23,653 bases of DNA from positions 1 through 23,653 of the forward strand of contig PFSX01000028.1 in the NCBI GenBank assembly GCA_002789275.1, in the 5' to 3' direction. Positions 21,652-23,653 of this stretch are shown here, piece by piece (position 1 is the first letter of the stretch; each line of letters begins with the position of its first letter). A program made the position numbers and the translations under genes. The notes beneath the pieces were generated by a model. The model worked only from the letters and a program-made list of their open reading frames with translations. It did not search any database and was not told where the DNA came from. Source of the DNA: Candidatus Huberarchaeum crystalense. Its GTDB lineage: Archaea > Huberarchaeota > Huberarchaeia > Huberarchaeales > Huberarchaeaceae.

Positions 21652-23580
21652 ATGATTGATAAAATAGATGAAAAAACAAAAGGAACAGATGAATATAATG
21701 CTGAGAGCATTAAGATTTTAGAAGATGCAGACGCAGTGCGAAAACGACCAGGAATGTATATTGGCTCAACTGGTGAAACCGGGATGTATCATCTTATTGT
21801 TGAAATTATAGATAATGCAATTGACGAGAGTTTGGCAGGATATTGTAGTAGCATTGCTGTTACGCTTTTTCAAGATGACACAATATGCATAGAAGATGAT
21901 GGAAGAGGCATTCCTGTTGCAACACATTCCACAGGAAAATCAGCATTAGAACTTGCAGCAACAAAGTTGCATGCTGGCGGAAAATTTGATCAAAAGAGCT
22001 ACAAAATTTCAGGCGGGCTTCATGGCGTGGGATTGAGTGTTGTAAATGCTCTCAGCGATTTGTTAACTATTGATGTGTTTTGTGATGGATCTCAATGGCA
22101 GCAAACATATTCAAAAGGCAAAGCAACAAATGAGGTAAAAAAAATAGAAGCAAGCGAAAAACACGGAACGCGAGTAACATTTAAACCTGACTTTTCAATT
22201 TTTAATGACGAAGGCCAGCCCCTTAAATATAATGGTGAAAAAATTGCTGAAATTTTACAAGAAAAAGCATATTTAAATAGCTGTGTAAAAATTACTTTTG
22301 AAGATAAAAAATCAAACAAAACCCATATATTTGAAAATAAAGGGGGGTTGGTAGAGTATTTGAAAGCCATTACAAAAAATAAAACCCTTATTATTGACAA
22401 GCCATTTATTATAAACTTCCAGAGTGATAAAATATCGATAAATATTGCATTTACTTACGCAACAGGATATAGTGACAATATTTTATCCTATGTTAATAAC
22501 ATTAGAACAGGCGAAGGCGGAACACATGTAACTGGTTTTTTGATAGGTCTTGGCCGCGCGATTTCAAAATATTTTGGGGGCAAGCAAACAAAGGGTTTTG
22601 ATATAGTTGATCGTGAGGACACAAAACCAGGACTTTCTGCAATCATTTCTGTTAACTTTGCAGAGCCGCAATTTGAAGGACAAACAAAAGCAAAAATGAA
22701 TGTGTCTTGGGTTCGAGGAGTAGTAGATAAAGCTACAAGTGACGCAGTTTATATTTTTTTAGATGGAAACCCAGAACTTTCAAAACAACTTTTTGCGAAA
22801 TTTAAGCAAACTGCAGAGAGTCGCATTGCTGCTGAAAAGGCAAGGGATTTAGTAAGGCGAAAAGGTGAGCTAGACATAATTTCAGGACTTCCTGGAAAGT
22901 TAGCTGATTGCTCTGGGCGCGACATAGAAAAAACAGAACTTTTTATTGTAGAAGGAGATAGTGCTGGGGGTTCAAGTAAGCAGGGCCGCGATAGAAAAAC
23001 CCAAGCAATATTGCCATTGCGCGGAAAAATTCTAAACATTGAAAAAGCAGGCATAGAAAAAATGCTTAATAGCGAAGTCATTACCCCCCTTATCGCTGCT
23101 CTCGGAACAAATATAGATGATAAGTTTGATATTAGTAAATTACGCTACGGCAAAATTATAATGATGGCTGATGCTGATGTTGATGGTTCGCACATTCAAA
23201 CTTTACTTCTTACTTTATTTTTCCGTCATTTCAAGCCACTGATTGAGCAGAATCGCATTTATAGTGCTGTTCCTCCATTATATAAAGTTTATAAAGGAAA
23301 TAAAGAAGAGTATGCATATTCTGACGAAGAACGCAACAGATTATTGCAGATATTTGGGGGCGACGCAAATGTGCAAAGATATAAAGGTCTTGGAGAAATG
23401 AATCCTGATCAACTTGGAGAAACAACTCTAAATCCTGAAACGCGAATATTAAAAAGAATTACAATCGAAGATGCAGAAGCAGCAGATAAATTGTTCACTT
23501 TGTTGATGGGAAGCGAAGTTGAACCAAGAAGAAAGTTTATTGAGAAGTATGCGCGCGAGGTTAAGAATATTGATGCTTAG
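21652..23580 (+). CDS. gyrB: DNA gyrase subunit B
   Basis: GyrB is the ATPase subunit of type IIA topoisomerase, which with GyrA introduces negative supercoils. The start at ATG 21652 gives 642 residues, the short-form length; the frame is open further upstream only through the tRNA-Pro gene. GHKL ATPase sites: EIIDNAIDE (51-59), DDGRGIP (82-88), GGLHGVG (121-127), with the ATP-sensing QTK at 344-346. TOPRIM sites: EGDSAGGS (434-441) and DADVDGSHI (507-515), then QRYKGLGEMNPDQL (575-588). All catalytic acidic residues are present. Gyrase in archaea came from bacteria by transfer and occurs in several lineages. No gyrA start is seen in the remaining 73 bases. Confidence 0.95.
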   Translation: MIDKIDEKTKGTDEYNAESIKILEDADAVRKRPGMYIGSTGETGMYHLIVEIIDNAIDESLAGYCSSIAVTLFQDDTICIEDDGRGIPVATHSTGKSALELAATKLHAGGKFDQKSYKISGGLHGVGLSVVNALSDLLTIDVFCDGSQWQQTYSKGKATNEVKKIEASEKHGTRVTFKPDFSIFNDEGQPLKYNGEKIAEILQEKAYLNSCVKITFEDKKSNKTHIFENKGGLVEYLKAITKNKTLIIDKPFIINFQSDKISINIAFTYATGYSDNILSYVNNIRTGEGGTHVTGFLIGLGRAISKYFGGKQTKGFDIVDREDTKPGLSAIISVNFAEPQFEGQTKAKMNVSWVRGVVDKATSDAVYIFLDGNPELSKQLFAKFKQTAESRIAAEKARDLVRRKGELDIISGLPGKLADCSGRDIEKTELFIVEGDSAGGSSKQGRDRKTQAILPLRGKILNIEKAGIEKMLNSEVITPLIAALGTNIDDKFDISKLRYGKIIMMADADVDGSHIQTLLLTLFFRHFKPLIEQNRIYSAVPPLYKVYKGNKEEYAYSDEERNRLLQIFGGDANVQRYKGLGEMNPDQLGETTLNPETRILKRITIEDAEAADKLFTLLMGSEVEPRRKFIEKYAREVKNIDA

Positions 23581-23653
23581 TTTATAGATGCAAGTTTTGG
23601 TAAAAAATATGTGGAAAAAATAAAAAACAATAGCACTTAATCAAATTAAATTA
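23581..23653. other. Window end without a gene
   Basis: The final 73 bases after gyrB are AT-rich. An ATG at 23588 gives only ten codons before a stop. No gyrA or other gene start is visible. Confidence 0.6.

Overview
The window looks like chromosomal DNA of an AT-rich archaeon with a small genome, most likely a DPANN lineage of the Woesearchaeota/Pacearchaeota type (lineage is inference). Archaeal markers are uL1, uL10, uL15 and uS12 of archaeal type, aIF1 (SUI1), SecY, ABCE1/Rli1, the Hjc resolvase and an initiator tRNA with A1-U72 and three G-C anticodon-stem pairs. Genes are tightly packed, several overlap or lie a few bases apart, and ribosomal genes are scattered compared with the usual archaeal operons. 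A bacterial-type gyrB sits at the right end.

Layout: (1) 1-611, a gene-poor edge with the C-terminal end of a tyrosine recombinase on the minus strand. (2) A minus-strand PRC-barrel protein, then plus-strand uL1, uL10, uL29, aIF1, a GRAM/PH-like protein and a tiny basic peptide. (3) A 39-bp triple tandem repeat, then tyrS and an agmatinase-like ureohydrolase. (4) Three adjacent genes (6014-8777), of which the first and third encode secreted, membrane-anchored, Cys-rich surface proteins. (5) uL15-secY, the initiator tRNA-Met (minus), hjc and a membrane-tethered transglutaminase-like protein. (6) argS (minus), tRNA-Val (plus), then minus-strand nitroreductase-like, membrane-anchored, HD-domain and ABCE1 genes. 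(7) uS12 and serS on plus. (8) A patch of visibly higher GC (about 21280-21540) that reads as the C-terminal remnant of a recombinase and abuts tRNA-Pro (minus), followed by gyrB (plus).

Most genes serve translation: ribosomal proteins, initiation (aIF1, initiator tRNA), recycling (ABCE1), three aminoacyl-tRNA synthetases (Tyr, Arg, Ser) and three tRNAs. SecY and the surface proteins form an export and envelope theme; Hjc and GyrB handle DNA recombination and supercoiling.

The most notable unusual signals are: a tRNA-Pro with A34 (anticodon AGG), rare in archaea; an initiator tRNA with C33; a uS12 whose near-universal PNSA loop reads PHSG; a series of short tandem duplications (20-84 bp), many at gene ends, one of which duplicates the ABCE1 start; a large excess of GCGCGC in an AT-rich sequence; and recombinase remnants at the left edge and beside a tRNA. 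I saw no CRISPR array, no intact mobile element and no clear new multi-gene defence system.
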